Assembly: GCA_039809345.1 (NCBI GenBank)
Contig: JBDHUW010000002.1
Location: 124,001-188,000 of the forward strand
DNA length: 64,000 bases
Direction: 5' to 3'
Source: JBDHUW01 sp039809345
GTDB taxonomy: Bacteria > Patescibacteriota > Gracilibacteria > Absconditabacterales > Absconditicoccaceae
Below are positions 23,201 through 32,861 of this stretch, in pieces (position 1 is the stretch's first letter; each line of letters opens with the position of its first letter). The position numbers and the translations under genes are program-made. The notes below the pieces were generated by a model. That model was not told where the DNA came from and ran no database searches. It saw only the letters and a program-made list of their open reading frames with translations.

Positions 23201-23565
23201 TAACGGTACTGTCACTCCTTATAAACAGTATCAAAAGCAAACGAAGACTTTCATGATCATGAAACTCATGCAACAGCGATAATTTGTCACTTAGGGATTG
23301 TGATATCAATATCTTTTAGATTATGCGTCCTGATACCACGAAAAATGATTTTTTCTCCCTCTGGTTCATGGATATTTGATGCCAAGATCTTCTCTCACGT
23401 ATGCTTCAAAGCAGCGACATCTACTCATGTTTTACGAGTCGCTCTCAATGATTCGGTCGCTTTCACCTTGGCTCTCACGCGTTGTCACTTTGTCGATGAC
23501 AAAACAACTCATTCTCACGCTTTCTCCTCCTCTGCTCTCGTCGTTGCTTTTTTCTTTGCTGGCAT
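20257..23565 (-). CDS. uvrA: Excinuclease ABC subunit A
   Basis: 1102 residues, longer than the usual ~940. UvrA finds bulky DNA lesions with UvrB in nucleotide excision repair. The first 70 residues are a Lys/Arg-rich, Ala/Thr-rich extension (MPAKKKATTRAEEEKAG...) before the canonical IIFRGIRTHNLKDI. The first Walker A VAGVSGSGKSS has all three glycines (residues 100, 103, 105) as TGA. Two ABC signatures are visible (LSGGEIQRLRL, LSGGESQRIKL), as are zinc-finger cysteine pairs (CPDC, CPACEGYG...CDLC) and the second Walker A TGPSGAGKTT. There is also an acidic insert after GGMVG (DDAKQVDDDDEEID). Its stop abuts the stop of the convergent large gene with no bases between. Confidence 0.96.
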
Positions 23566-23666
23566 ATATGTACCATGAAAAATAAAATAATTATTTAGTA
23601 TTACTGTTTTGGAGAATAAATGCAAGTAGGGCGCAACAAAAAAATATTAGTAACCCCAAATCCCCA

Positions 23667-24623
23667 CTACACCACATAATGTACAGCTGTCTGCATATCT
23701 ATCTCTTCTGGAGATCGGTTTCTGCCGTATGTTTGTAATCATGTGATTTGAGTGATAGGGATGATGAATGATTGAGAAAATGATTGATATGTTTGTGAGA
23801 ACATTTCCATGAAGAACTCATTTTGCACGATTGATGAAATCAAAAAGATGTCTCATTTCGTATCATATGAACGAAGCCAACGCATGAGCATATCAACATA
23901 AAACTGCACAGACTGCTCTACCAGTCATTTTGCATATGCATTCGCCTCTAATGCAGATTTTGTCGCATCGAAAAATGGCTCTATATTGTTTTCAGCATAG
24001 ATATCTTTCAATACTTGTCGTCACAAATCTAGGACCTCACACGTTTGATACATACCGTTTTTGAATAGAATACGTTTTGTCTGATGTTGTCAAATAGAGA
24101 GTAATGTCCCATTTTGTTTGTTGAGAGATTGTTTGATATGGTGAAGTGTAAAAAAAGAGGAAGGATAGATTCTAACCTGCTCTATATCTCTTCCAAATAC
24201 GCTTTTTGCTATGTATCGATCATCACGTTTCAATGCGATGATATGCAAAACAAAGCGAATATCTCCCTTTTCGCCAATATAATACTCTGCATCCTTCCCA
24301 TTTATAGTGACACAATCGATATGATAAAAGAGCTTTTCTGCATGATGCCCTCCATATTTTTGTAAAATAGGTTCGATTGCTCCATACATATCATTGGTAG
24401 TACATGGCTTGATAGCACAAAAAGCCGCAGGAGTCGCAAATCGAGAAAACCTTTGTTCATCCAAAAGAAGAACCTTCTTCCCTGACGTGTTCATATTTCT
24501 CATCTTCAAGAAAAGCTGTCTAAGTGATCATGTACCACTAGACGACTGTGTTGAGTGCTCTCAAAGCAATATAGTATTGTATAAGCTTTGCTCTGTACGG
24601 TATAATTCTTGTAAAACAAACAT
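23667..24623 (-). CDS. Hypothetical protein
   Basis: 318 residues, not recognised. A serine-rich patch near the N-terminus (GEHSTQSSSSGTGS) is followed by segments rich in Phe/Tyr. Motif-like stretches are FATPAAFCAIKPCTTNDM and IPITQITGLQTYGRN; four cysteines. No signal peptide or membrane helix predicted. The frame is open from ATG 24623 to TAG with TGA glycines at LLGEHS, GTGS and LLSIGQHQ. It is divergent from the WecA/MraY-like gene, and the starts are 58 bases apart. Confidence 0.6.
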
Positions 24624-24681
24624 ACTATTCTATATACGCAACATCTCTTGTATTGCAATCAAAATACACTATATTTTTTGC

Positions 24682-25779
24682 ATGTACACACTATTCCCAT
24701 TCATTGGCAGCGCCTTCGTGTTTTTCATGATTGCTGTGGCCGGCATAGAGTTATGTAAAAAATGGAAGATCTTGGATAGACCATGACCAGATGTTCCCAA
24801 GAGAGACCGCGTACCAAACATGCAAGGGATCTTTCTGATTCTTGGGTTTTTCATCACTACTGGGCTATTTTTCCCATCATACTATCAAAACAAAGCATTT
24901 ATTGGACTATTTGCCTGAGGAGTATTTATTCTGATTTTTTCATTGATAGACACAGCATTGGAAGCCTCAGGAAGAAAATGAATCAAGGCGAAATATAGAT
25001 TAGCATTCCAAGTGATTGCTTGACTAATAGCATTTGGCATATGAGGTCTCAGTATCAGTGAGTTTATGGTGAACTGAAATATTACTCGAGCGATACCATG
25101 ATTCTTGACGTTGATATTAACCATCCTCTGGTTTGTATGATTTATGAATGCGATCAACCGAATAGACTGAGTAAACGGATTGGCAAGTGGTACATCAACA
25201 GTCTGATTCATCACAGTATATTTTCTTCTCCAACATGTTGTCATCCCACACTATGCACACATCATATCGCCTGAGCACCTAGCAACATTGGTGATGACGA
25301 CAAACATAGCTTTCCTGCTAGCATTGTGATGACTCCTCTATACTACGATAGAATATAAACCAATCGGATTACTAAGAGACATATGAATAGTATTCTATGG
25401 GTATGCATTAGCGTATTTGTCATTGATGTGATGAGCAAAAATCGGGACACTCCTCGTAGTGCTCTCTCTCCCTATATTTGATGCCATCTGGGTTTTCGTA
25501 AACAGAATATTCATCATGAAAAAAAACCCGATGAAAAAAGATTACTCACACTTGCATTATAGACTGATGGCACTAGGACGAAATAGGTCTGAAGTAAGAC
25601 GGTTTGTGCGATGATGGTCCCTCTTTTTCATGATTATCATGCTCCTCCAGGACACCAATAGAATAAGTAAGGTCATCATCTTCTTGCTCATGGCAACCAT
25701 TTTTTTTGGAGTAAATATATATTTGTTTTGGGTGAAGAAGTTACCGATGGAGTATAAAATTTCTCGTCAACCTGAGTAA
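24682..25779 (+). CDS. WecA/MraY-type polyprenyl-phosphate sugar-1-P transferase
   Basis: 365 residues, about ten predicted transmembrane helices. The glycosyltransferase family 4 motifs are present: GPDVPKRDRVPNMQGI (cytosolic loop 1), the aspartate motif MNAIN-CGA-IDGVNGLASG, and LPIFDAIWVFVNRI with the later HLHYRLMALG. The enzyme moves a sugar-1-phosphate, usually GlcNAc-1-P, from UDP onto undecaprenyl phosphate to start cell-wall or surface glycan synthesis. WecA is more likely than MraY, but neither is proven. CGA/CGG codons occur at positions where relatives often have Trp (25159-25161; also in EVR-CGG-FV-CGA-GW), supporting CGA/CGG=Trp. Confidence 0.85.
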
Positions 25780-25807
25780 AATAATATGTTGCATTTGTAC
25801 ATACAAT

Positions 25808-25837
25808 GTATAACATATGTATACTAATTTATATACT
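25808..25837 (+). promoter_or_regulatory. Possible operator/promoter of toxin-antitoxin pair
   Basis: An imperfect palindrome GTATAACATATGTATAC (25808-25824) overlaps -10-like TATACT boxes (25820-25825 and 25832-25837) just upstream of the antitoxin start at 25852. RHH antitoxins commonly bind such dyads to repress their own operon. Weak evidence on sequence alone. Confidence 0.35.
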
Positions 25838-25851
25838 GTAGCAATACCCAC

Positions 25852-26112
25852 ATGGCTCTCACAAATGATACTATCGCAGTTAGACTGCCTAGTAAAATCA
25901 AAAAAGATGCAATGAAAGTTGCTGAAGATTTAGGCATATCGCTTAGTGTAGTGATCCAAACATACCTCAAAAAGTTTATTGTAGAAAAACATATTATTAT
26001 TGGGAATCCAATAGACCATGTTTCATATTATCAGAATAATGAAGATTACGTAGAAGTGAACAGCTCAGCAAAAGAAGTTGCGTCATTTTTACGTAGTAAG
26101 CAAAAAAAATAA
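25852..26112 (+). CDS. RelB/DinJ-like ribbon-helix-helix antitoxin
   Basis: 86 residues. The N-terminal ribbon-helix-helix reads TIAVRLPSKIKKDAMKVAEDLGISLSVVIQTYLKKF, the DNA-binding dimer domain of RelB/DinJ antitoxins. The rest is an acidic, extended tail (YYQNNEDYVEVNSSAKEVASFL) that would wrap the toxin. No TGA codons, only two GGN glycines. The stop overlaps the toxin start (TAATG), the standard coupling of such pairs. Confidence 0.85.
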   Translation: MALTNDTIAVRLPSKIKKDAMKVAEDLGISLSVVIQTYLKKFIVEKHIIIGNPIDHVSYYQNNEDYVEVNSSAKEVASFLRSKQKK

Positions 26113-26345
26113 TGAAGCAACGACAAAAGTATCTTGCTTGACTTTCTCCAAGTCGCCAACAGCAGATGTTAGACGTGATAGATATGCTTATAAGCGGGCA
26201 ATGGTCATCTCTTGATATACAACAGCTTCAAGGAGAAAAAGATACTTTTAGATGTAGAATATGAGTCTTAAGAATAATATTTTCTGTAGCTAATAGCGAG
26301 GTTGTAATTAGATATATTTGACCGAGAGGTGATGCGTATAAATAA
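26112..26345 (+). CDS. RelE/ParE-superfamily toxin
   Basis: 77 residues, rather short for the family. The fold's hallmarks are seen: LSPSRQQQMLDVIDML helix, LQGEKDTFRCRIGVLRIIFSV (the family's Y/F-R-R-x-G-x-Y/L-R-I-I strand pair) and the C-terminal IGPRGDAYK, like the conserved IxHRxDVY end. RelE toxins cut mRNA on the ribosome; ParE relatives hit gyrase. The RIIFSV...IGPRGDAYK pattern is closer to RelE. Three TGA glycines, none in the antitoxin. Expressed coupled to the antitoxin. Confidence 0.8.
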
Positions 26346-26400
26346 AACATTATGGCATTTTATGGTTTTATTACCTAAGAAAAACCTTATACTGTAGTAA

Positions 26401-28755
26401 ATGAAACTCCTCTCCTTCTCATGCCACAACATATGACCATTCCTAAATCAGACCATCTCTGTGAATTTTTTGGATGGAAAATATCTGATCAAAGCACCAA
26501 TTGGGTCTGGGAAAAGTTTTCTGTTTTTTGACTGACCAGTGTTTGGATTGTACAAATATGCTGATCGTCAAATGCTTTCTGCCAAAGCCGAAGAGGGATA
26601 TATCAAAGTATGTTTTGAAAACCATGACAATATTCTCGTATGCGTTAGAGAAATTACCAGAACCAAAGCTGGGAATGATGCTACCAAATCTTCGCTCTAC
26701 AGGCTGCAATGAGAACTAGGAGCTATTGAGGAATATATTTCACCGCATGAGGTTTTGACATATGAGAAGGATATAGTTTCTGACATACTCTTACATTTTC
26801 CCTATGAGCGCATTGAGTGCAAAAATGAAACTGATGTGCAAGAATCTCTCAACCAGTTTATAGGTCCTCAGGAGGTGTTTTTGTCGACCTCGATGCTTCT
26901 GCAGTGAAGCGAAAATGTCTTTGATCTTGCTCCTAGCGATAGAATATCACTGTTCAAGGAAATATTCTGACTCATGAGCATCGATAGCGCCACTGATAGA
27001 ATCAATGATGAGAAAAAAGCTGTAAGTGCCATCCTCAAAGCCAAGAAAGTCACCGATGATGTAGATAAGAAATTACAAAACTATTTATCAAACCTCAAAC
27101 AAACTGCTGGTACTCTATGAGAAGATGCAAATCTATATAGAGAACTGATTCAAGAAATCACTCTGATAGAAGACAAAATATCGATATCAAAATATGCACT
27201 ACCGACAGAGTGGCAAACGCATACACAGACACTGCTCGCGAATCGAACAGAGAAATACAATTGACTACAACAATTGCTCTGAGGCATCGAAGCTCGTGAA
27301 GCCAACAAAAAAAACCTCATTCGTGAACAAAATGAAAATCTCAATGAAATAGCAAGTGTCACAAAGCAAATTTCCGCATTGGAAAAAACACTTGAAACAG
27401 ATCCAACCTGAAGCATCTCACAGGAAAAAACAGAGTGGAAAGCACAATATGATTCATGGGAATCTAGTCTTTCTCAAACATGGTTTTCAGATGAGCTCAC
27501 TACTTTCCAAGCAATTTACGATCACGCGAATGATCTTATTCAACAAGGCAAACTACTCAGAGAACAAGAAAACTCATCCAAAAGTCGCATACAACAGCTC
27601 AAAGAAAAACAGGAAGAAAGTAAAAATATAGTATCTTCATATCACCAACAGCTTGATTGATTACAAAAGGATTATGAAGCAAAGAAGAAATTTGCATGCG
27701 TAAAAATATGAGACGACTGCCCTTTTATCGAACAGATCAATACCTGACTCTTTCAGGGACTCAAAAAAAACATTGATACTCTCTCACAAACATTACAGCA
27801 GTATCAAGATAAACTCCTATCAGAAAACATTGCCAGTTCTATCCAACAGGAAGAAGAAAAACTCGTAGCCGTACAAAAATCTCTTGAATCTATAACGTCT
27901 TCACTCTACATCAAAGATATCAAGAGAATAAAAGAGTCTAAGGTTACCTATGACGCTCTCCTCCAGCAACAATACAAAATAGCACAAAAAGAAAAAGCAT
28001 TGATCGCAGAGATTACACTACGTGAAGAACACAAACAGAAGCTTATTTCATTTCACGAACAGCACAAAATACTTGAGAAAACCCGTATAGCAATTGATGA
28101 AAAAATAGCTGAGGCACAGAAATGATCAGCAGAAGATGAATGAGCCAATGTACATCAAAACATACTCAATGCACAAAATAAGATCACTACCCTACAGAAT
28201 CTACTGCAAACCATATCTCGTATTGAAGATCTCATCATGCAATTCAAAGAGCTCCAACGAGAAATCAAAGAGCTAGAAGAGAAAGAAAAACTCCTCACAG
28301 ATCTCTATCGTATTTTCAGTAAGGAACTTATGATCAAGGTACTAGAAGACGCTCTTCCATTTTTTGCAGAATACGTAAACAATCTTTTGGCAAAGATCGT
28401 CCCTTTCACACTTCACTTTCAGCCAAAAAAAACCACGTGAGATAAGCTTGAGCTTGATATCACTATTCGTGACTCACACGGAGAAAGATCAGTGAAATCA
28501 TTGTCATGATGACAGAAAGCGATATTGAGATTAGCATGGATATTGTGAGTTGCCCAAATGACTCGTACCAAGCAATTGTTTCTTGATGAAACCATCAACA
28601 ACATAGACCAAGAAACTATCAGCCATGTAGCAGATATGATTCAAGACTATACAAAAATGAATGACATATCGCTCTATTTAGTAACTCACTCTAGTCAATT
28701 ACAAAGTATGGATATATGGACGAGGATTATTGCGCCTCACCATCTGATCAATTAA
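26401..28755 (+). CDS. SbcC/Rad50-like coiled-coil ATPase
   Basis: 784 residues, shorter than SbcC (about 1000). The N-terminal lobe carries the Walker A IKAPIGSGKSFLF at about residues 30-42. Two long coiled-coil arms flank a central CVKIGDDCPFIEQI (about 440-455), which resembles a diverged Rad50 zinc hook. The C-terminal lobe has the ABC signature SLSGGQKAILRLAW and Walker B-like QLFLDETINNID. Such proteins tether and process DNA ends with the nuclease SbcD/Mre11. No SbcD gene lies beside it, so the partner must be elsewhere or missing. An apparent -10 TATACT just upstream suggests a leaderless mRNA. Its last 29 bases overlap the convergent next gene. Confidence 0.85.
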
Positions 28756-30127
28756 TAAGTGGCTTATAAATATCACAAAGTAATTCATAAACCATTTTAG
28801 TATCCCTTTTTACTTTTTGACAGTGAAAATGGGTGGCTCTTGGGTGCAATCAAGCATCCAGATAGATAATAATTCACTTCACAATATCATCTTTGGATAA
28901 TTGCAACACCCTCTTAATTCCCTTTGACAACAAGTAATCTTCATAGTTGAATGGGATCTTCTTTTTTTTCTTGTTAGTACTTGAAAAAGTCTCACCTACC
29001 TCTCTACGTCACTTGTCACTTTTAATATCAATCGCCCAAATATATTTTTGGGCATTCCCAGCCACCTGTACCTCATACAATAAATCTGTCTTCAAGTGTA
29101 AGTTCATTTCAATTTGCTTTTCCCTAGCGAGTCTAATTTGATGAAATGTAAATGGTGCATGAGGATACACTTCTGCCAAGTGTTGATCTAGTATATATTT
29201 CCCATATGCCTCTGTCAAAGCTCAACGTAGGTATGGAAAAATCTCGACTCCATGCTGCCTAAAAAATGTAATAAATTTTTCTGTAATAAAATAAGGATGT
29301 ACAACTCACATGTGTCTTTTCTTCGGGAAACAGTTGTCAAAATATATACGAACAAAATCTAAATAAATTCCTAACCATGCGACATTATCATTTTCAAATC
29401 AGGATACTGAAAGCTTTTTCCCAGACCTTATTTCCTTTTGAATAGAACCAATAATCACTTTACACTCATCATTCACACTGTCTACCAATGCTGGATTGTG
29501 ATTTTTTATATAGTAACTCGCGATATGATCGAAATCGTCATCATGGAGATGCTCATTAATATCTGGTGGCACTGTAGTTGACTTCAATTTCTCGTTCAAA
29601 TCATTCCTACGCATAGCTTTCATCCTTTCCTCATGCTCTTTTTTACTTAATTCTTCATCTATCCTAGCGATCTCCAATGCTCTCTGAGCCCTTTTTTCAT
29701 GTACATTCATTGTATGGGTTATACCATTTTTGATGTGTGAGATGAGTAATGTATACCTATCAAAATATGGTGTATTTCTTGTAGTATTTGTAGTATTATC
29801 CACAGCATTATGTAATCTTTTCATCTGAAGTATCTTTTTTTTGTGCTTTCTCGGTAAATTTGCTCTATAAACGTCAGTTTGTTTGTACGCGTGCATATGA
29901 TTTTGATAGACGTCTGGGAACATTTTTTTCACAATTGACTCAATGTGTTGGGGAAGAGGTTCACGGCTGGCAAAACATGCGTCTGCCTGGTGTACTATAT
30001 CAAGGAGCTCTGGCGAAAGTATATTGATTATTTCTTTGACTACATTGTTTTTTTTGGCATGAGAAAAACCGTTTAGATTATCTCTAATATGTGGTGGTTG
30101 ATTTTTGTGTCAATGAGATGGAGGCAA
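28727..30127 (-). CDS. Hypothetical protein with non-ATG start
   Basis: 466 residues, function unknown. It is basic and His/Asn-rich in the first half (PPSHGHKNQPPHIRDNL, HMHAYKQTDVYRANLPRKHKKK), with a predicted helical charged centre. The C-terminal half contains a possible enzyme-like stretch DLLYEVQVAGNAQKYIWAIDIKSDKG, which looks like a beta hairpin carrying Glu and Asp-x-Lys, somewhat like restriction-nuclease cores, but I cannot confirm that. No ATG precedes the conserved-looking N-terminus. TTG at 30127 is the best start, 31 bases after a perfect promoter -10. TGA glycines occur at SHGHKN, KLSVSGFEN and elsewhere. The end overlaps the SbcC-like gene by 29 bases. Confidence 0.6.
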
Positions 30128-30157
30128 GATCGTATAAAAAAATGTAAATATAGCTAA

Positions 30158-30185
30158 ATTATACTTACATTATTCCTTGTGTCAA
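30158..30185 (-). promoter_or_regulatory. Consensus promoter of the 28727-30127 gene
   Basis: On the minus strand TTGACA (30185-30180), 16-base spacer, TATAAT (30163-30158). Both boxes are perfect. The topA terminator lies only 13 bases upstream of the -35 box. Confidence 0.82.
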
Positions 30186-30197
30186 ATTATTGGACAG

Positions 30198-30216
30198 AAA
30201 AACACCCTATTGGGTG
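30198..30216 (-). terminator. Intrinsic terminator after topA
   Basis: CACCC-TATT-GGGTG hairpin, followed on the minus strand by five T, immediately next to the topA stop codon. Confidence 0.8.
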
Positions 30217-32619
30217 CTATTTTTTCTTCTTGGTTATCTTCTTTTTCACTGAACGACCTTTGGTCCTCGCCCCTCATGTAGAAGGACCGGCTTGTCATGG
30301 TATGTTTTCTGCATGCTTACATGTTGGATATTTGTTACATGCCAAGAAATAATTCCCGCGACGAGCTTTTTTCACCACCAACGTCCCCTCTCAGCACGTA
30401 GGACATGGTTTTCATCCATGCTCTGCCTGCAAGGCATTGAGTGTATCATCAGGAATTGATGAAATTCGCTTTACTTCAGGGTACAAAGATGAGGTCAAAA
30501 ATGGTCAGAATCTTCACATTTTCACTACAATTGTACCCCCTTCAGGACACGGTTGTCATTCATATTTCTCTTTGAGTGGCGCCAATGCATCTGACTCTTC
30601 CTTAGTCTTTTCAGTATAGTCACACTCTGGATAACGAGAGCATCATATAAACTTCCCAAACCTGGTAAACTTATAAACTAGGTCTCACTCAGCACATTTG
30701 GGACATTTTTTTCACACGTGGATTACTGCTTTTTCTGCCTTTTTTGCATCTTGTAATTCACTATCAAATGATGCGTAAAAATCTCACATCATTGTTTGTC
30801 GCTTTTCATTTCATAGAGCTATTTCATCGAGTTTATCTTCCATTTTTGCAGTAAACTCATAGCTCATTAGGTTTGTGAAGTGCTCTTGCAAATAATCATT
30901 TACATGGAAAGCTATCTCCAATGGATAGAGCTTTTTATCCTCTTTCTTTTCTACATACCCTCTATCTTGAATAGTAGCAATAGTCGGAGCATATGTAGAT
31001 GGACGTCAGATTCCACGAGATTCTAGTGCTTTCACTAGTGCAGATTCAGTATAACGAGATGGTGGTTTTGAAAAGTGTTGTGATGCTACTATATCACTGC
31101 TTTGACATGTAGTTCATTTTACAATCTTTGGAAGCACTCATGCCATTTCATCATCATTTTCATCTTCCTCTTTCGTCTCGCTTTGCTGTTTCTCATATAG
31201 AGCAAGGAATCAATCAAACGTAATCACCTCTCAGGTTACGCTCCAGATATGATCGAGTCACGATGGAGAAAATTGATATGTGGTTTGTTCTACTTCTGCG
31301 CTAGCCATTTGTGAAGCTACAGTACGTTGCCAAATCAAACGATACAATGCTAGCTCCTGTCATGACAATCCTGATTTCTCTGGAGTATTGTCTATATATG
31401 ATGGCCTGATCGCCTCATGAGCTTCTTGTGCATTTTTAGATTTTGCTGCAAATTGTCTCACTTGATGATATTTTGCTCAATATTTTTCGATGATAAATCA
31501 CTTTGCCGCTCAAATTGCTAATCAAGATAAGTTTGTGCTATCTGTTCTCATGTATGTGATCTTACCTGCTTCATAGAGTTTTTGCGCTACTTGCATTACC
31601 TGTTTCACTCCCCAACCAAAGCGCCTAGATGCTTCTTGTTGCAGTGAAGAAGTGATAAATGGTGCTGGTGGATTCTTTTTTCACTGCTTGATCACCACGT
31701 CATGTAATCTGAATTCATGTGTATGTTTTTTATCAATCAACTGATATCCAGCCTTCTCATCAATAGCGATATCCTTTTCTTCAACAGTGCAATCATAAGT
31801 TGCAAGTATTTTTTGAATATCCTTAAGAGTAGATAATTTCGGTGTTTTTCCACCGATAGTATCTAATCAAACATGCAATACATAGTCCTTGCAATGTAAA
31901 TCAGCTACCAGTTTCCAAGACTCCTCTGGCTTAAATGCTTGTATTTCTCTCTCTCTTTCGATTATCAATTTCACAGCCACTGATTGCACACGTCAAGCCG
32001 ATAATCCACGCTTAATTTTCACCCACAATACTGGAGATATAGAAAATCATACTAGTCTATCCAAAACACGACGAGCTTGTTGCGCATCTACGAGATCCAT
32101 GTTGATGATCCTGGGATTTTGTACAGCAGCGTGTATAGCCTCTTTGGTGATTTCATGAAACACAATACGTGGCGTCTTGGCTACATCCAGTCAGAGTGCT
32201 TGCGACACATGCCATCAAATTGCCTCTCATTCGCGATCCTCATCTGTTGCGATCCATACACCATCTACATCTTTCACTTGCTGCTTCAGTTCTGATATTA
32301 CTTTCCTCTTTTCAGGAGTAATTTCATATGTTGGCAAAAAATTATTCTTTATATCCACTCACATTGTCTTTCATGGCAAATCTGCCACATGCCCATATGA
32401 GGCTCTGACAGTCACGTGTTTACCCAAATACCCTGCAATTGTTTTCGCTTTTGCAGGTGATTCCACTATCACAAGATGCTTTCATGATGAAATATCTGTT
32501 GACCATATCTTTTTACTTTTTGAAACTGCAGTACGTAGTGTTTTTTTCACTTCTTTTTCTGGAGTCTTTTTTGCTTTCGCAGCGCTTTTGACTCAACGCG
32601 TGGTTTTGCTTACAGGCAT
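30217..32619 (-). CDS. topA: DNA topoisomerase I
   Basis: 800 residues. Type IA topoisomerase that relaxes negative supercoils through a tyrosine-DNA bond. The Toprim domain reads HLVIVESPAKAKTI...DEDREGEAI; the active-site tyrosine is in ITYMRTDST; SRGIGRPSTYAPTI is the following conserved block. Two C-terminal zinc-binding units are seen (CPKCAEGDLV...CSRYPECDY and CPTCGEGTL...CNKYPTCKH), then a Lys/Arg-rich tail. The first 50 residues are a basic Ala/Lys extension before HLVIVESP, like the one on UvrA. TGA glycines are frequent, also inside the Toprim region. Confidence 0.96.
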
Positions 32620-32780
32620 AAATGTAAAATGAACTGTATAAATGTCTAGCATAATAGACATTGAAGTGCGTAATGCAACTAGATATTTCACTCACATGGT
32701 AAATTAGCAAATATATATGGCACAATAACATATATCATACATATTATAAAAAATAATGGTGTGCGAAAAAAAATATATAA

Positions 32781-32829
32781 ATTCTGAGTATATGTTGATT
32801 TTTTGTAAAGACTCAGAATCTAGTATAAT
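32781..32829 (+). promoter_or_regulatory. Promoter inside inverted repeat upstream of surface protein
   Basis: A perfect 9-bp inverted repeat ATTCTGAGT (32781-32789) / ACTCAGAAT (32811-32819) encloses a -35-like TTGTAA (32803-32808). A consensus -10 TATAAT follows at 32824-32829, 33 bases before the ATG at 32862. The layout suits a repressor or activator site, or a transcript hairpin if transcription begins further upstream. Confidence 0.55.
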
Positions 32830-32861
32830 CGTACTATATATTTATCATATTCAAAAATGCC

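Noticed and set aside
32620..32861. Possible small gene in the longest intergenic gap
   Set aside because: No open frame with conserved features; the space is accounted for by topA upstream sequence, the inverted repeat and the promoter of the surface-protein gene.
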